Positions 1 to 10,101 of a DNA stretch of 54,686 nt are shown here, one piece after another. The position numbers were made by a program, and so were the translations under genes. Where the stretch lies: assembly GCF_002014975.1 (NCBI RefSeq), contig NZ_MUXV01000008.1:1-54686 (forward strand), written 5' to 3'. This DNA comes from Moraxella bovis (GTDB lineage Bacteria > Pseudomonadota > Gammaproteobacteria > Pseudomonadales > Moraxellaceae). A model generated the notes under the pieces. That model ran no database searches. It saw only the letters and a list, made by a program, of their open reading frames with translations, and was not told where the DNA came from. Positions within the stretch are counted from its first letter, which is position 1. Each line of letters begins with the position of its first letter.

Positions 1-120
1 AGTTGAGAGTGGGGTATATTTTATTTGCCATTATCATAAAGCAAACTAATCATTATGCATATTTTGTTACATTTTATGTTATCATATAACTTTTAAAATT
101 TGTTAGTTTGTGGGTTTTGT

Positions 121-1596
121 ATGACTTTAAAATTATTAAAATCATTTTTAAAATATATCACTATTTTTATCATCGCACTTATCGCCATTTTACTGTGCTT
201 TTACTTATACCTTATTAGTGGGTCTACCAAACAAGGCGACATTACTTGGCATTCTTGCTATCGCCCTGCCTACTGGTCGTGGTTTAGCTTACCGCCGTCC
301 GTGCGACTGCAATGTGCGACCGTCAATGTGCCTGTGGATTATACCAAGCCTTATGGCAAAACCTTTGCCATACCGCTTACCCGTTTGCCTACTAAGGGCA
401 GTCCCATTGGCGAGTTGTTGCTCCTAAACGGCGGGCCGGGCGGTCATAGCCTTGATATGAGCATGACGTTGTTTGATGACTATGGGCAAACGGTTAAGGA
501 CAATTTTAACGTATTGGGCTATGCTCCCCGTGGGGTTGCCCCGTCTGCCCCTGCCATAGACTGCGGTGGCGTGGACGAGACGGACGAGCAGGGCAACACG
601 AGTGCCAAAGCCTATATGGACGCTTGCATACAGCACACAGGGGCGGACATTTTGCCCTTTATCAGCTCAAAAGAAGTCGTCAAAGACCTAGACAGCATTC
701 GCACTCAGCTTGGCGTGGACGTGTGGAGCATGGTGGGCTACTCATACGGCACAAAACTTGTCGCCAAATATGCCGAGCATTACCCCACGCACTTGCGAGC
801 AGGCGTGGCGGACGGGGTGGTGGATACGAGCGAGAGCCTATTTACCATTTTAAAAAATCAGTACAAAGGCTCCCAAATCGCCTTTGATGCCTTTATCAAA
901 AGCTGCCAAGACACTTGTATTTTTGACAACTCCCAAGACCCAAACACCGCATTTATCAACAAATTAGCCGACATCTCTGCCAAAAACTTAACCGACAAAA
1001 ATGGCGACACCATAGACAGCCAAAGTATCCTAGCCATTATTAATGAGAACATCAACGACAGTGCCTATTGGGCGGACATGATGACAATGCTTGGCGAGCT
1101 TGACAGGGGCGAGACGGGCGAGTTTAACACTCAGCTACGATTGTCCGAATTTGGCGAAAAAGGGTTTAGTAAAGATGCCTTATCCCTTGTGAACTGTGCC
1201 GACTCCGCCCCCAAACTTAGCCGAGACGACTACATCAAACAAGCCAAAATCATCGATAGTGAGGTTCGTTATGATGATATTAAAGAGCGTTCTGATGATG
1301 ATTATCTGGACGCTTGCTACTATTGGCAATGGCAAGCGACCGATGATTTAAATGAAAACCTTATCACAAACGACACGCCAAACCTGCTCTTTGTCGCCCA
1401 AAAATACGACCTTGCCACACCGCTTGCCAATGCGGTTAATATGGCAAAACGCTTTGACGATACGCTCATCTACACCCCTTATCACGGTCATACCGTGAGT
1501 TTATCGGGCATGAATGCGTGCGTAGACGGCTATGTGGTGCAGTACTTGCTTGACCCAAAAATACAGTTTGATAAAAAAGTGATACTGTGTGAGTGA
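121..1596 (+). CDS. Exported/membrane-anchored alpha/beta hydrolase (tripeptidyl-aminopeptidase-like)
   Basis: Serine hydrolase of the alpha/beta fold, probably a peptidase or esterase acting outside the inner membrane. Seen: an N-terminal hydrophobic segment (about residues 10-35) serving as signal or anchor; an oxyanion-type LLNGGPGG motif early in the fold; the nucleophile elbow GYSYG with Ser208; a late Asp in KYDLATP; and a late His in YHGHTVS. Together these form a complete triad. The Cys-rich C-terminal part resembles the TAP-like C-terminal domain of the SlpD/SlpE and tripeptidyl aminopeptidase group. A TTG at 100 also opens the frame, but ATG 121 directly precedes the hydrophobic segment and is preferred. 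It stands alone upstream of groES. Fold assignment is firm; substrate is unknown. Confidence 0.8.
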   Translation: MTLKLLKSFLKYITIFIIALIAILLCFYLYLISGSTKQGDITWHSCYRPAYWSWFSLPPSVRLQCATVNVPVDYTKPYGKTFAIPLTRLPTKGSPIGELLLLNGGPGGHSLDMSMTLFDDYGQTVKDNFNVLGYAPRGVAPSAPAIDCGGVDETDEQGNTSAKAYMDACIQHTGADILPFISSKEVVKDLDSIRTQLGVDVWSMVGYSYGTKLVAKYAEHYPTHLRAGVADGVVDTSESLFTILKNQYKGSQIAFDAFIKSCQDTCIFDNSQDPNTAFINKLADISAKNLTDKNGDTIDSQSILAIINENINDSAYWADMMTMLGELDRGETGEFNTQLRLSEFGEKGFSKDALSLVNCADSAPKLSRDDYIKQAKIIDSEVRYDDIKERSDDDYLDACYYWQWQATDDLNENLITNDTPNLLFVAQKYDLATPLANAVNMAKRFDDTLIYTPYHGHTVSLSGMNACVDGYVVQYLLDPKIQFDKKVILCE

Positions 1597-1615
1597 TAAA
1601 TTTTTAAAAAATTAT

Positions 1616-1646
1616 CTTGAAAAATTTGCCCCTAAACACCATTTTT
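1616..1646 (+). promoter_or_regulatory. Predicted sigma-32 heat-shock promoter of groESL
   Basis: CTTGAAA (1616-1622) is followed after 14 bases by CACCATTTTT (1637-1646). This is close to the known sigma-32 consensus of CTTGAAA, 13-15 bases, then CCCCATNT. It lies about 50 bases upstream of the groES start, where a heat-shock promoter is expected. No CIRCE inverted repeat is visible. Prediction only. Confidence 0.6.
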
Positions 1647-1697
1647 ACAAACAATCTGGTTTTGCCAGTATCCCTAACAAGTTAATGGAGAAATTTT

Positions 1698-2000
1698 ATG
1701 CCAATCCGTCCTTTACACGATCGTATTGTCGTTCGCCGTACCGAAGAAGAGCAAAAAACCGCAGGCGGTATCCTGCTTCCAGGTTCTGCCCAAGAAAAAC
1801 CCCAACAAGGCGAAGTGATTGCCGTGGGTAACGGTCAGCTTGTGGACAACGTTAGCCTATTTTCAAGTGGCGTACGTCCCCTAGATGTTAAAGTGGGCGA
1901 CAAAGTGCTATTTGGTCAATATGCAGGTCAAACCGTCAAAGTGGACGGCGAAGAGCTTTTGATTATGAAAGAATCTGATGTTTTGGGCGTGCTTGAATAA
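1698..2000 (+). CDS. groES: Co-chaperonin GroES (Hsp10)
   Basis: GroES caps the GroEL folding chamber as a heptameric ring in the cytoplasm. The 100-residue product begins [14 protein letters not shown] and has the mobile-loop region ([15 protein letters not shown]) and the dome/core motifs [12 protein letters not shown] and a final LGVLE. Length matches the family (about 95-100). ATG 1698 follows a GGAG ribosome site at 1687-1690. It is co-oriented with groEL but 200 bp away, further than usual, because repeats occupy the gap. Confidence 0.97.
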   Translation: MPIRPLHDRIVVRRTEEEQKTAGGILLPGSAQEKPQQGEVIAVGNGQLVDNVSLFSSGVRPLDVKVGDKVLFGQYAGQTVKVDGEELLIMKESDVLGVLE

Positions 2001-2003
2001 TTA

Positions 2004-2097
2004 GGTTTTCTGTTCGCCCTGAGTTTATCGAAGGGTGAAAGAAAACCTTTTCATGGTTCGACTTAGCTCACCACAAACAGTTTTCTTAATCCTTTCA
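2004..2097. repeat. Degenerate inverted repeat related to family C
   Basis: GGTTTTCTGTTCGCCCTGAG at the left and GGTTCGACTTAGCTCACC...AACAGTTTTCTT at the right are imperfect inverted partners, around a local GTTCGCCCTGAGTTTATCGAAGGGTG hairpin core. The words resemble the family C elements at 10973 and 39596. It sits just after the groES stop. Confidence 0.55.
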
Positions 2098-2112
2098 AAT
2101 TAATTCACAGCC

Positions 2113-2178
2113 GTAAGATGCGTAGTACGCACCGTTTTAGATTGATATTTTAAATGTGGTGCGTGGTACGCACCTTAC
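2113..2178. repeat. Family A palindromic repeat, doubled form
   Basis: Two facing copies: GTAAGATGCGTAGTACGCACC at 2113-2133 and GGTGCGTGGTACGCACCTTAC at 2158-2178. Each is a small palindrome, and the pair forms a larger inverted repeat with GTAAG/CTTAC ends. It lies between groES and groEL and ends 22 bp before the groEL start. Other copies lie at 30472, 30898, 31254, 31680, 32226 and 39745. Confidence 0.85.
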
Positions 2179-2188
2179 CACCAAATAA

Positions 2189-3838
<1,650 letters not shown>

Positions 3839-3869
3839 TCGCCTAGCTGTCAGCTATTGACTACCCAAT

Positions 3870-3901
3870 AAAAAATCCTGTCGTTATGGCAGGATTTTTT
3901 T
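3870..3901 (+). terminator. Intrinsic terminator after groEL
   Basis: AATCCTG and CAGGATT form a stem around TCGTTATGG, followed by a run of seven T. It lies about 30 bp after the groEL stop. Confidence 0.85.
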
Positions 3902-3935
3902 GGTCAAATCTTTGGTAAATGTCAAAAATTCACAC

Positions 3936-4152
3936 TTATCCACAGGGTGTTTTATTCTTAATGGTGCGTGAAACATTTTACGATAAATGTCCAATCTATC
4001 AGAATCTAAACAAATTCATACTTACAAGTTATTGATTTTAAATGGATTATTTTTTATAAAATTATGTATAAATTTCAATCAATTAACCGTCATCGCCCAT
4101 CATTACAGCATTTTCACATAAAATTACAAAGTTATCCACAGGCTTATCCACA
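3936..4152 (+). other. AT-rich gap with three perfect DnaA-box sequences
   Basis: TTATCCACA occurs exactly at 3936-3944, 4132-4140 and 4144-4152, all in the same orientation, the last two 12 bp apart. An AT-rich stretch lies at about 4015-4080. The sequence equals the high-affinity DnaA box. No dnaA, dnaN, recF or other usual origin neighbour is in the window, and the flanking genes point towards this gap, which does not favour an origin. It may be an origin, a DnaA-titrating site or chance. No gene was found in the gap 3902-4394. Confidence 0.5.
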
Positions 4153-4394
4153 GCTTTTGGGGATAAATTTTTGGCAAATTTTAGCCATAAAAAATGACAA
4201 GTAAAAACAATCATTTGCCAATTTTTTGATGATATAGCCAAATAAATTTGAAATAAGACAAGGAAAACAAGCGAAGTTGTACAAGTAGTACTACGAGCGA
4301 GTTTGACGCAGTATTATTTCAAAGTTGGCAGACCATATTTGCTTTATCCTGTCTGTGAGACCTTGACTTTTTGTCTATTTTTCCCTGTCTGATT

Positions 4395-5840
4395 TCAAGC
4401 CATGTCGCCTGCCACGCCTGACATGTTGCACGCATGAATGCCAAACATCGCCCCGTCAGCAAGCCTATCGCCCATAAGAGCGTGCCACGCCACCACGTCA
4501 TGCACACTCATATCCGCCCCAACAAGCATACCCGCCAGTACGTCCCCCATGCCTGCGGTTGCCATAAAGGCATTACCAAATGGGCAAACTTGCACCCTTG
4601 TACCATCAAAGCTTAGCGTATTTGCCCCTTTGATGACCCATTGCCCACCATACCGCTCATGCAAACGATACAGCGCACCCAGCTTGTCATTATCCACGTC
4701 CGCCACACTCACACCAAGCAGACGTGCCGACTCTGCCGAATGGGGCGTACAGATGACATGATCGGGCAGTTTGCATGGATTTTTTGCCAAAAAGTACAAC
4801 GCATCAGCGTCCAGCACCACCCTATCAAAGGCGTGATGGGCTACCCCATCCATGACTTTATCAAAAATCATCTCTGCCCACGCATCACGCCCAAGCCCCA
4901 TGCCAAACGCCACACGGTCAAACCCTACCAAGCCCCCTGCACTCATCTCGTCAATGTCCGCCACCATGACATTGGGCGAGCGTGTCAGCATGGCATTGTG
5001 GTGCGTGGTGTGGCAAACCGCCGTAACTCGCCCTGCCCCCATGCTCATCGCCATTTGGCTTGCCATGATGACCGCCCCGCCCATACACCGATGACCGCCC
5101 ACGACCGCCACCGTGTCAAAGTCGCCTTTGTGGGCGGTACTTTGGCGTGTGGGTATTTTGGGTTTATCCGACAAATACGCCACCGCCAACAGCTCATCAT
5201 CAGGCGGTATCAAGGGCAGATTGATGACTTTTCCAACAAAATCCTTTGCCACCCCGACAAACAACCCCATTTTTAGCCCCATGACACACAAGGTCATATC
5301 CACGTCCGCACACACAGGCATGGGAATACCCCTATCAGGGTGCAGACCGCTTGGCACGTCAAGAGCGATTTTGGTGCCTGTTTGAGCGTTAAAGGCGTGA
5401 ATGATGTCTTGATATGCTTTGTCAAGCTCTCTGTCTGGTCCATTGCCAAACAACGCGTCCAGATGTATCACTTTTTCAAATTTGCGAATGACACCGCCCA
5501 CATCATCACACATTGGCATGCCTGTACATGGCGACCTAGCACGGACAGCGTCCGCACTTTTTGGCGGATTTGGGGCGATGATTTGTACGTTAAAATGCTT
5601 ATTATCCAGTCTCTCTGCCAGATATTTTGCCGTCAGATAGCCATCCCCACCATTGTTGCCCACGCCACACCATGCGATGATGTCAGCTTGGGCGATGTTG
5701 TTTTTATCGATAAAATCAATGATATGTAAACACAGTGCAAGACTTGCCTGTTTCATCAGACCAAACGAGCTGTTACCATCTTTAAACCAGCGATTCTCCC
5801 AGTCTTTGACGGCTTTGGCGGTATAAATAGGCGTGGTCAT
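4395..5840 (-). CDS. nnrD: Bifunctional NAD(P)HX epimerase / ADP-dependent dehydratase
   Basis: Repairs hydrated NADH/NADPH: the N-terminal YjeF_N domain epimerises R-NAD(P)HX and the C-terminal ribokinase-like domain dehydrates the S form. The 481-residue product has both parts. The YjeF_N half runs to about residue 215, with CGVGNNGGDGY as the phosphate-binding loop and LDVPSGL. The kinase-like half has AVVGGHRCMGGAVIMAS, LDADAL, TPHSAE and the catalytic GMGDVLAG near the end. ATG 5840 has an AGGAAGAG ribosome site. Length is usual for the fused enzyme (about 490-500). It starts 9 bp after the ygfX-like gene on the same strand. Confidence 0.92.
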   Translation of the reverse strand: MTTPIYTAKAVKDWENRWFKDGNSSFGLMKQASLALCLHIIDFIDKNNIAQADIIAWCGVGNNGGDGYLTAKYLAERLDNKHFNVQIIAPNPPKSADAVRARSPCTGMPMCDDVGGVIRKFEKVIHLDALFGNGPDRELDKAYQDIIHAFNAQTGTKIALDVPSGLHPDRGIPMPVCADVDMTLCVMGLKMGLFVGVAKDFVGKVINLPLIPPDDELLAVAYLSDKPKIPTRQSTAHKGDFDTVAVVGGHRCMGGAVIMASQMAMSMGAGRVTAVCHTTHHNAMLTRSPNVMVADIDEMSAGGLVGFDRVAFGMGLGRDAWAEMIFDKVMDGVAHHAFDRVVLDADALYFLAKNPCKLPDHVICTPHSAESARLLGVSVADVDNDKLGALYRLHERYGGQWVIKGANTLSFDGTRVQVCPFGNAFMATAGMGDVLAGMLVGADMSVHDVVAWHALMGDRLADGAMFGIHACNMSGVAGDMA

Positions 5841-5849
5841 CGGCTCTTC

Positions 5850-6254
5850 CTATATTTTTAGTGATGCCAATCGGCGAAAATCCTGCTCTGACATCATGCG
5901 ATGATGAATGGTTACTCGGTGCGTTATCTCAAACGGCACAACAACACGAAACGTCATCGTCACCCTTCGTCCCATCACCACCACATCCGACAGATACGCC
6001 TGCCATACCTGCCTATCCACCCCATCATACATGCCCAGATACCACACATCATCAGGGGCATGGGTGGACAGCTCATGTATCGGGATGGCACGCATTTTAT
6101 CCATCCACAGGCACACCGCCCACACCACGCCCACCATGGCAGACTGCCACCACGGCATACCCATCACCGCCATCAGTAACAGCGTGATGATAAGCACACC
6201 AGCCTTGATGGGTAGGTCATGAGCGACTTGAGCGACAGCAGTATCAATAAACAT
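5850..6254 (-). CDS. YgfX (CptA)-like small inner-membrane protein
   Basis: A 134-residue protein with two adjacent hydrophobic helices (about residues 16-33 and 35-51), then a soluble C-terminal part ending EQDFRRLASLKI. I did not recognise it by sequence alone. Its size, two-helix N-terminus, Trp-rich soluble half and position directly downstream of sdhE match E. coli YgfX, which is encoded with SdhE (YgfY). The ATG at 6254 shares one base with the sdhE stop (TGATG), indicating translational coupling. A TTG one codon upstream is also open. The membrane topology and coupling are seen; the family name is inferred. Confidence 0.6.
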   Translation of the reverse strand: MFIDTAVAQVAHDLPIKAGVLIITLLLMAVMGMPWWQSAMVGVVWAVCLWMDKMRAIPIHELSTHAPDDVWYLGMYDGVDRQVWQAYLSDVVVMGRRVTMTFRVVVPFEITHRVTIHHRMMSEQDFRRLASLKI

Positions 6255-6529
6255 CAAAGCAATTGGGTGTGTCTAAGTGCTTTTATCTTATCAATGAGTG
6301 AGCCTATCTCGGCATCATTAGGACTTGCCTGCCCCAAAAAAAACAGCAATAAATCAGGGTCTTCGTGTTCTAGTAGTCGCTCAAAGGCAAGCTGTTCTTG
6401 TTCACTGGCGGTCAGATAATGATTTTTGACATAGGGGTCAATATAAAAATCAAGCTCCTTTAAGCCACGGCGAGCTTGATAGATGATACGGCGTTGGTGC
6501 AGGGTTGGTTCTAAATCTGATGTGGTCAT
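6254..6529 (-). CDS. sdhE: Succinate dehydrogenase assembly factor SdhE (YgfY)
   Basis: A 91-residue SdhE-family protein, which promotes covalent FAD attachment to SdhA (and FrdA). The family signature RRGLKELD is present near residue 18, carrying the RGxxE motif, followed by the acidic helical bundle (EHEDPDLLLFFLG). The frame is open 19 codons further upstream, but ATG 6529 has an AAGG ribosome site about 7 bases away and gives the normal family length. It is coupled by a one-base overlap to the ygfX-like gene. Confidence 0.9.
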   Translation of the reverse strand: MTTSDLEPTLHQRRIIYQARRGLKELDFYIDPYVKNHYLTASEQEQLAFERLLEHEDPDLLLFFLGQASPNDAEIGSLIDKIKALRHTQLL

Positions 6530-6635
6530 GAGTTGCCTTTTGGTGTCTTTTAGGTTGAAAACATCACAAATCAGCAAGATTTGCAAATCTGGTTATTTTT
6601 GCATAAAATAGGTAAATTTTCAATGAAAAACACAC

Positions 6636-7448
6636 ATGAACACCACGCCTGCCACCACCCTCATCGCCCCTAAAATCGTCTTTTTTGACATCGATGACAC
6701 GCTCTACATCAAATACGAAAATCACATTTTAGACAGCACCAAAACCGCTCTGCACGCCCTAAAAGAGCGTGGTATCATAGTCGCCATAGCCACAGGGCGT
6801 GGTCTGTGTGTGTTTCCACCTTGTATTAATGAGCTTATCGACGAGATTGGCATTGACATTTTTGTGACGATTAACGGGCAGTATAACGAGTATCAGGGTA
6901 AATGCCTGACCCATTTTCCCTTAACGCACGCTCAGCTGACCCACACCACCGCCCATCTACAAAGCGAACGTATCGCCCATGGCTACATGACCCGTGATGA
7001 GATTGTCACAATCAGTCCCGATGAATACATGGCACAAGCCTTAACATCACTACACATCCCCTATCGTGTGGCAGAGTCGTTTGACATGAGTACACCCGTC
7101 TATCAAATGCTGGCATTTTATGAAAATAACCACACCACTCAGCTCTCATCCGCCCTAAGAGACGACCTAAAAACCGTACGCTGGCACATTTTTGGCGTGG
7201 ACATCCTAGATGTCTACGGCTCAAAGGCTCGGGGCATTCGCTCGGTGCTGGACGCACTGGGTCTGTCCATGGCGGACGCTGTTGCTTTTGGTGATGGGCT
7301 AAATGACATCGAAATGCTCTCATCGATCGGCTTTGGCGTGGCGATGGGTAACGCCCACCCCGACCTAAAAGCCGTGGCGGACTATGTCTGCCCACGCCAT
7401 GATGACGATGGGATATTTAAGGGACTTGTGGCTTTGGGATTGATTTAG
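6636..7448 (+). CDS. HAD-family phosphatase, Cof type
   Basis: A 270-residue haloacid-dehalogenase hydrolase that probably removes phosphate from a small metabolite. Motif I is FFDIDDTL (nucleophile Asp18, acid/base Asp20). ATGRG is motif II, and the late GDGLNDIEML is the Mg-binding motif IV. A C2-type cap lies between them, as in the Cof/YidA group. The start ATG 6636 gives a short polar leader before motif I; ribosome site is weak. It is divergent from sdhE. Family is firm, substrate unknown. Confidence 0.88.
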   Translation: MNTTPATTLIAPKIVFFDIDDTLYIKYENHILDSTKTALHALKERGIIVAIATGRGLCVFPPCINELIDEIGIDIFVTINGQYNEYQGKCLTHFPLTHAQLTHTTAHLQSERIAHGYMTRDEIVTISPDEYMAQALTSLHIPYRVAESFDMSTPVYQMLAFYENNHTTQLSSALRDDLKTVRWHIFGVDILDVYGSKARGIRSVLDALGLSMADAVAFGDGLNDIEMLSSIGFGVAMGNAHPDLKAVADYVCPRHDDDGIFKGLVALGLI

Positions 7449-7451
7449 GGT

Positions 7452-7875
7452 ATACAGCCAACAAAATCGAATTTACCACAAAAACCGTTCATCCTAAGCT
7501 TGTTGAAGGTTGGCTTCCATCATGGGTAGGCATAACTCACCACGAACAAAAACCGTAGTCATTTTTCGTTTTGTAGAATGTATCTATCCTTGATGGGTTT
7601 TTATTATTGGTGGGATTTTTAAGCCTGGCAACCGTGTGGTGGTTTTATAAATTTTTTAAAACATCATTTTATTTAGGGCGTGTTAGACATTGATAACATT
7701 CTTATAAAATATGGTAAAATTTGACAATTTAAGTTAATTTTTGCACAAAAAATAGCTATCCGACCACTTAATCAGGCAAATTTTAAGATTTTTACTTAAT
7801 CTTAAAAATTAAGTGGTCGGATTGTTTTTCTATGTCAAAATCCTTGTTGATACAGCCAACAAAATTGAATTTTAC
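7452..7875 (+). repeat. Direct repeat pair flanking a repeat-rich gap
   Basis: ATACAGCCAACAAAATCGAA at 7452-7471 recurs as ATACAGCCAACAAAATTGAA at 7850-7869, with similar AAACCGT words after each. Between them are a family-C-like GTTC...GAAC hairpin (about 7484-7555) and the left part of a family B element. The gap 7449-8020 holds no convincing gene. Confidence 0.6.
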
Positions 7876-7998
7876 TACGGAAACCGTAGTACTCTTTCAT
7901 TCTGTGGCGTGTACTTCAATATCAATGGCAGACTTTTCCTTGAAAGACATGCGATTTTTCTCATTTTTATTGCAAACATCAAAGGTAGGCACGCCCTA
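7674..7998. mobile_element. Family B miniature element, large copy with nested hairpin
   Basis: The left end TAGGGCGTG and right end GGCACGCCCTA are inverted. The left interior (GATAACATTCTTATAAAAT, TTTGACAATTTAAG, TTTTTGCA) matches the copy at 16619. The right interior (CATGCGATTTTTCTCATTTT) matches the copy at 23623. The element is about 325 bp against 130-206 bp elsewhere, because additional sequence including a 65-bp hairpin lies inside. No transposase is encoded. Confidence 0.7.
7758..7822. repeat. 65-bp nested hairpin inside the family B element
   Basis: ATCCGACCACTTAAT at 7758-7772 and ATTAAGTGGTCGGAT at 7808-7822 are perfect inverted 15-mers. Within them TTTTAAGATT and AATCTTAAAA form a second stem. 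A T-rich run follows at 7823-7829. It could be a short palindromic insertion or a terminator-like structure. Confidence 0.7.
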
Positions 7999-8020
7999 AA
8001 AATTTCTAGAGCAAATTAAG

Positions 8021-8359
8021 TTAATTCACCACCACCGCACTCACCCCGATTTTATCAGCAATGGGTTTTAACCCGCCCACGTTATCCGTGGTAAAAATCG
8101 GCAAACCACCCATGACATAATCCGCCTTTGGCTTATCCATAATCACAATCGCCTTTTGAATGCCGTCAAGGCTTACGATGATACGAGACTGCGAACCGTG
8201 TTTTATCATTAGGTCATGGTTAGGTAGTAGCCGACTAAGTTCTTTTTTAAAATCATCAATACTGGCAGGCTTTTTGGCAAAATAGGGGTTAGCTAAGGCG
8301 ATGACAAACAGTCCGATAAAGAGCGTGATAAGTCCAATAAAAAGCTGTGTTGCGTTCAT
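8021..8359 (-). CDS. Small protein with one N-terminal membrane helix
   Basis: 112 residues, not recognised. Residues about 5-25 are hydrophobic (GLITLFIGLFVIALANPYF) and the remainder is soluble, ending GVSAVVVN, so it is probably anchored in the inner membrane. It starts 6 bp after the stop of the TPM-domain gene upstream on the same strand, so it is probably the last gene of the lemA-TPM unit. The gene ends 22 bp from the edge of the family B element. Confidence 0.6.
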   Translation of the reverse strand: MNATQLFIGLITLFIGLFVIALANPYFAKKPASIDDFKKELSRLLPNHDLMIKHGSQSRIIVSLDGIQKAIVIMDKPKADYVMGGLPIFTTDNVGGLKPIADKIGVSAVVVN

Positions 8360-8365
8360 TTTAGC

Positions 8366-8878
8366 CTACCTTAAATACACCACATTATCAGGTAACTCAT
8401 TACCACTTGTATCATCGCAAGGGAAATATTGATTCAAAAGTCGCCCAATCTCATCAACAAGCCACCCCAAGCCGTCCGCCATGTCGCCTTTTTTAAAATA
8501 ATCTAGCGTATTTTGGCAAAGATTTTGCCAGTCATCGCAGGCATACGTATCAATGCCACGGTCGGCAATGATTTCAAGGTCATGCTCGCACAGATTGACA
8601 TAAATCAGCACGCCTGTATTGTGAGCGGTGTCCCACACGCCATATTCGCCAAAAAGCTGTAAGGCACGCCCACGGCAGTCGTTGTCGTAGGCGATACCGA
8701 CTGGCAGATGATTTTCAATGATAAGGCGTATCTCGCCCCGATGTCCTTTTTCGGCTCGGGCGATACGCTCGGCAAGGGCGATTTTAAGTTCGGCAGTTAG
8801 CCAGCGATTGTGCAAAAATGGCACAAAAACAATCTGGCGAAACAGGCGTGCTAGGCTTTTTTGGGGAATGTGTCTCAT
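8366..8878 (-). CDS. TPM-domain protein (soluble)
   Basis: A 170-residue protein with a TPM fold. The recognisable stretch is AEKGHRGEIRLIIENHLP, then YGVWDTAHNTGVLIYVNLCEHDLEIIADRGID, a family pattern in which an xTxxxxGVLIyv strand precedes the eiiadrgi strand. No signal peptide or clear membrane segment is visible. Such short TPM proteins commonly sit beside a longer TPM protein and LemA, as here. Function is not established beyond the fold; TPM domains have been linked to phosphatase-like and membrane-quality roles. Confidence 0.8.
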   Translation of the reverse strand: MRHIPQKSLARLFRQIVFVPFLHNRWLTAELKIALAERIARAEKGHRGEIRLIIENHLPVGIAYDNDCRGRALQLFGEYGVWDTAHNTGVLIYVNLCEHDLEIIADRGIDTYACDDWQNLCQNTLDYFKKGDMADGLGWLVDEIGRLLNQYFPCDDTSGNELPDNVVYLR

Positions 8879-8902
8879 ATTTTATCCTTGTTTTTCAATC
8901 AA

Positions 8903-10015
8903 TTACCAAGAGCCACCTGCTCCGCCACCGCCAAATCCGCCACCGCCACCGCCAAAGCCACCTGAGCCAAACCCACCGCCCCCAAAGCCCCCGCCAGAGC
9001 CACCAAATCCGCCCCCACCGACATAAGTACCACCGCCACGGCGTCCGCCATTTAAAAACACGCCAAGAATGAGCAATATCCAAAGCAAAATGCCTGCTCC
9101 AATGGCGGTCAGTAGCCCCACGCCAAACAAAGTCGCCAGTAGCACAAAACCGCCTGTGGATACGCTCGCCCCCAAAAACCGCCCCAAAGCACCGCTTAAC
9201 ACCGTACCAAAAAACATGGCAAAAATAAAAAACGGCACCACGCTAATCTCTTCATCGGTACTGACCTGCCGTGCATCCGCTCGGGCAAGGGTCTCGGGGT
9301 CGGCTCGTAGCCGCTCGTCAATGCGTGCAATCCCTGCCGATATACCTTGGGCGTATGCCCCTGTCTTAAAACTGGGTGTGATGTCTTCACGGATAATGCG
9401 GTTCAAACTGGCATCGGGCAACACCCCTTCCACGCCATAACCTGTAACGATGTGCAACTTGCGGTCGTTAATCGCCACCGCCATTAAAATGCCTTCGTCA
9501 GTGTCTTTTTGCCCAAGTTGCCAACGATTCGCCACATTAATGGCATAATCAAAAATATCCATGCCGTCCGTGGTTGGCACAATCACCACCGCCATTTGAG
9601 CCAGACCGTCATCATAAATCCGTCTTAGCTGAGTCTCCAAATGAGCCTTTTCGCTGGCGGTCAAGATGTGGGCTTCATCAACAACGGGGTTATTTAAAAT
9701 CAGCTTGTCATGAGAGACGGCAGGGGCGGTGGATTGGCGTGGTGTGGCTTGGTTTTGGCTGTCTGCTTGGGCTTGATTTTGGGATTGTTGATTTTGGGCT
9801 TGATTTTTGGCTTTATTTAATTCATTTAAAACAATCAAATTCTCCACCGCTTGCCCTTCGCTTTGGGCGCTGGCGGTTGCTGTGGCGGTGTTTTCAGAGC
9901 TAGGGGTGGTAGCGGTTGCCGTGTTATTGGCAAAAGCAGGTACACCGACCCCAAGCACCACACTCATGCCAAGCGTGGCAAATAATGAACGATAACGGGT
10001 TGTGATTGGGGTCAT
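8903..10015 (-). CDS. Exported TPM-domain protein with Gly-rich tail (YgcG-like)
   Basis: 370 residues. A signal peptide (about 1-30, ending near GVPAFA) is followed by a Gln/Ala/Thr-rich linker to about residue 105. The TPM domain follows (DEAHILTASEKAHLETQL, then DIFDYAINVANRWQLGQ, DEGILMAVA, GYGVEGVLPD). Two hydrophobic stretches come next (about 255-275 and 285-320), then a Gly-rich tail ending GGAGGSW. This is the layout of YgcG-family membrane proteins. It is followed 24 bp later by the soluble TPM gene and preceded by lemA. Confidence 0.88.
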   Translation of the reverse strand: MTPITTRYRSLFATLGMSVVLGVGVPAFANNTATATTPSSENTATATASAQSEGQAVENLIVLNELNKAKNQAQNQQSQNQAQADSQNQATPRQSTAPAVSHDKLILNNPVVDEAHILTASEKAHLETQLRRIYDDGLAQMAVVIVPTTDGMDIFDYAINVANRWQLGQKDTDEGILMAVAINDRKLHIVTGYGVEGVLPDASLNRIIREDITPSFKTGAYAQGISAGIARIDERLRADPETLARADARQVSTDEEISVVPFFIFAMFFGTVLSGALGRFLGASVSTGGFVLLATLFGVGLLTAIGAGILLWILLILGVFLNGGRRGGGTYVGGGGFGGSGGGFGGGGFGSGGFGGGGGGFGGGGAGGSW

Positions 10016-10062
10016 GGGTTGCCTTTTTATGATAATTTTAATGAATTTTTAACAATAGGGAA

Positions 10063-10087
10063 TAAGGGCGAATGTAACTCGCCCTTA
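10063..10087 (-). other. Intercistronic hairpin between lemA and the TPM gene
   Basis: TAAGGGCGA and TCGCCCTTA pair around ATGTAAC in the 86-bp gap between lemA and the YgcG-like gene. It has no strong T run on the minus strand, so it may stabilise or attenuate the lemA message. Confidence 0.5.
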
Positions 10088-10101
10088 CAAAACACGCAAG
10101 G

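Noticed and set aside
3902..4394. Chromosomal origin of replication call
   Set aside because: DnaA boxes alone are not enough; no origin neighbours in the window, and flanking genes converge on the gap. Kept only as a DnaA-box cluster.
7813..8019. 68-codon plus-strand frame
   Set aside because: Lies entirely inside the family B element and nested repeat; composition is that of the repeat.
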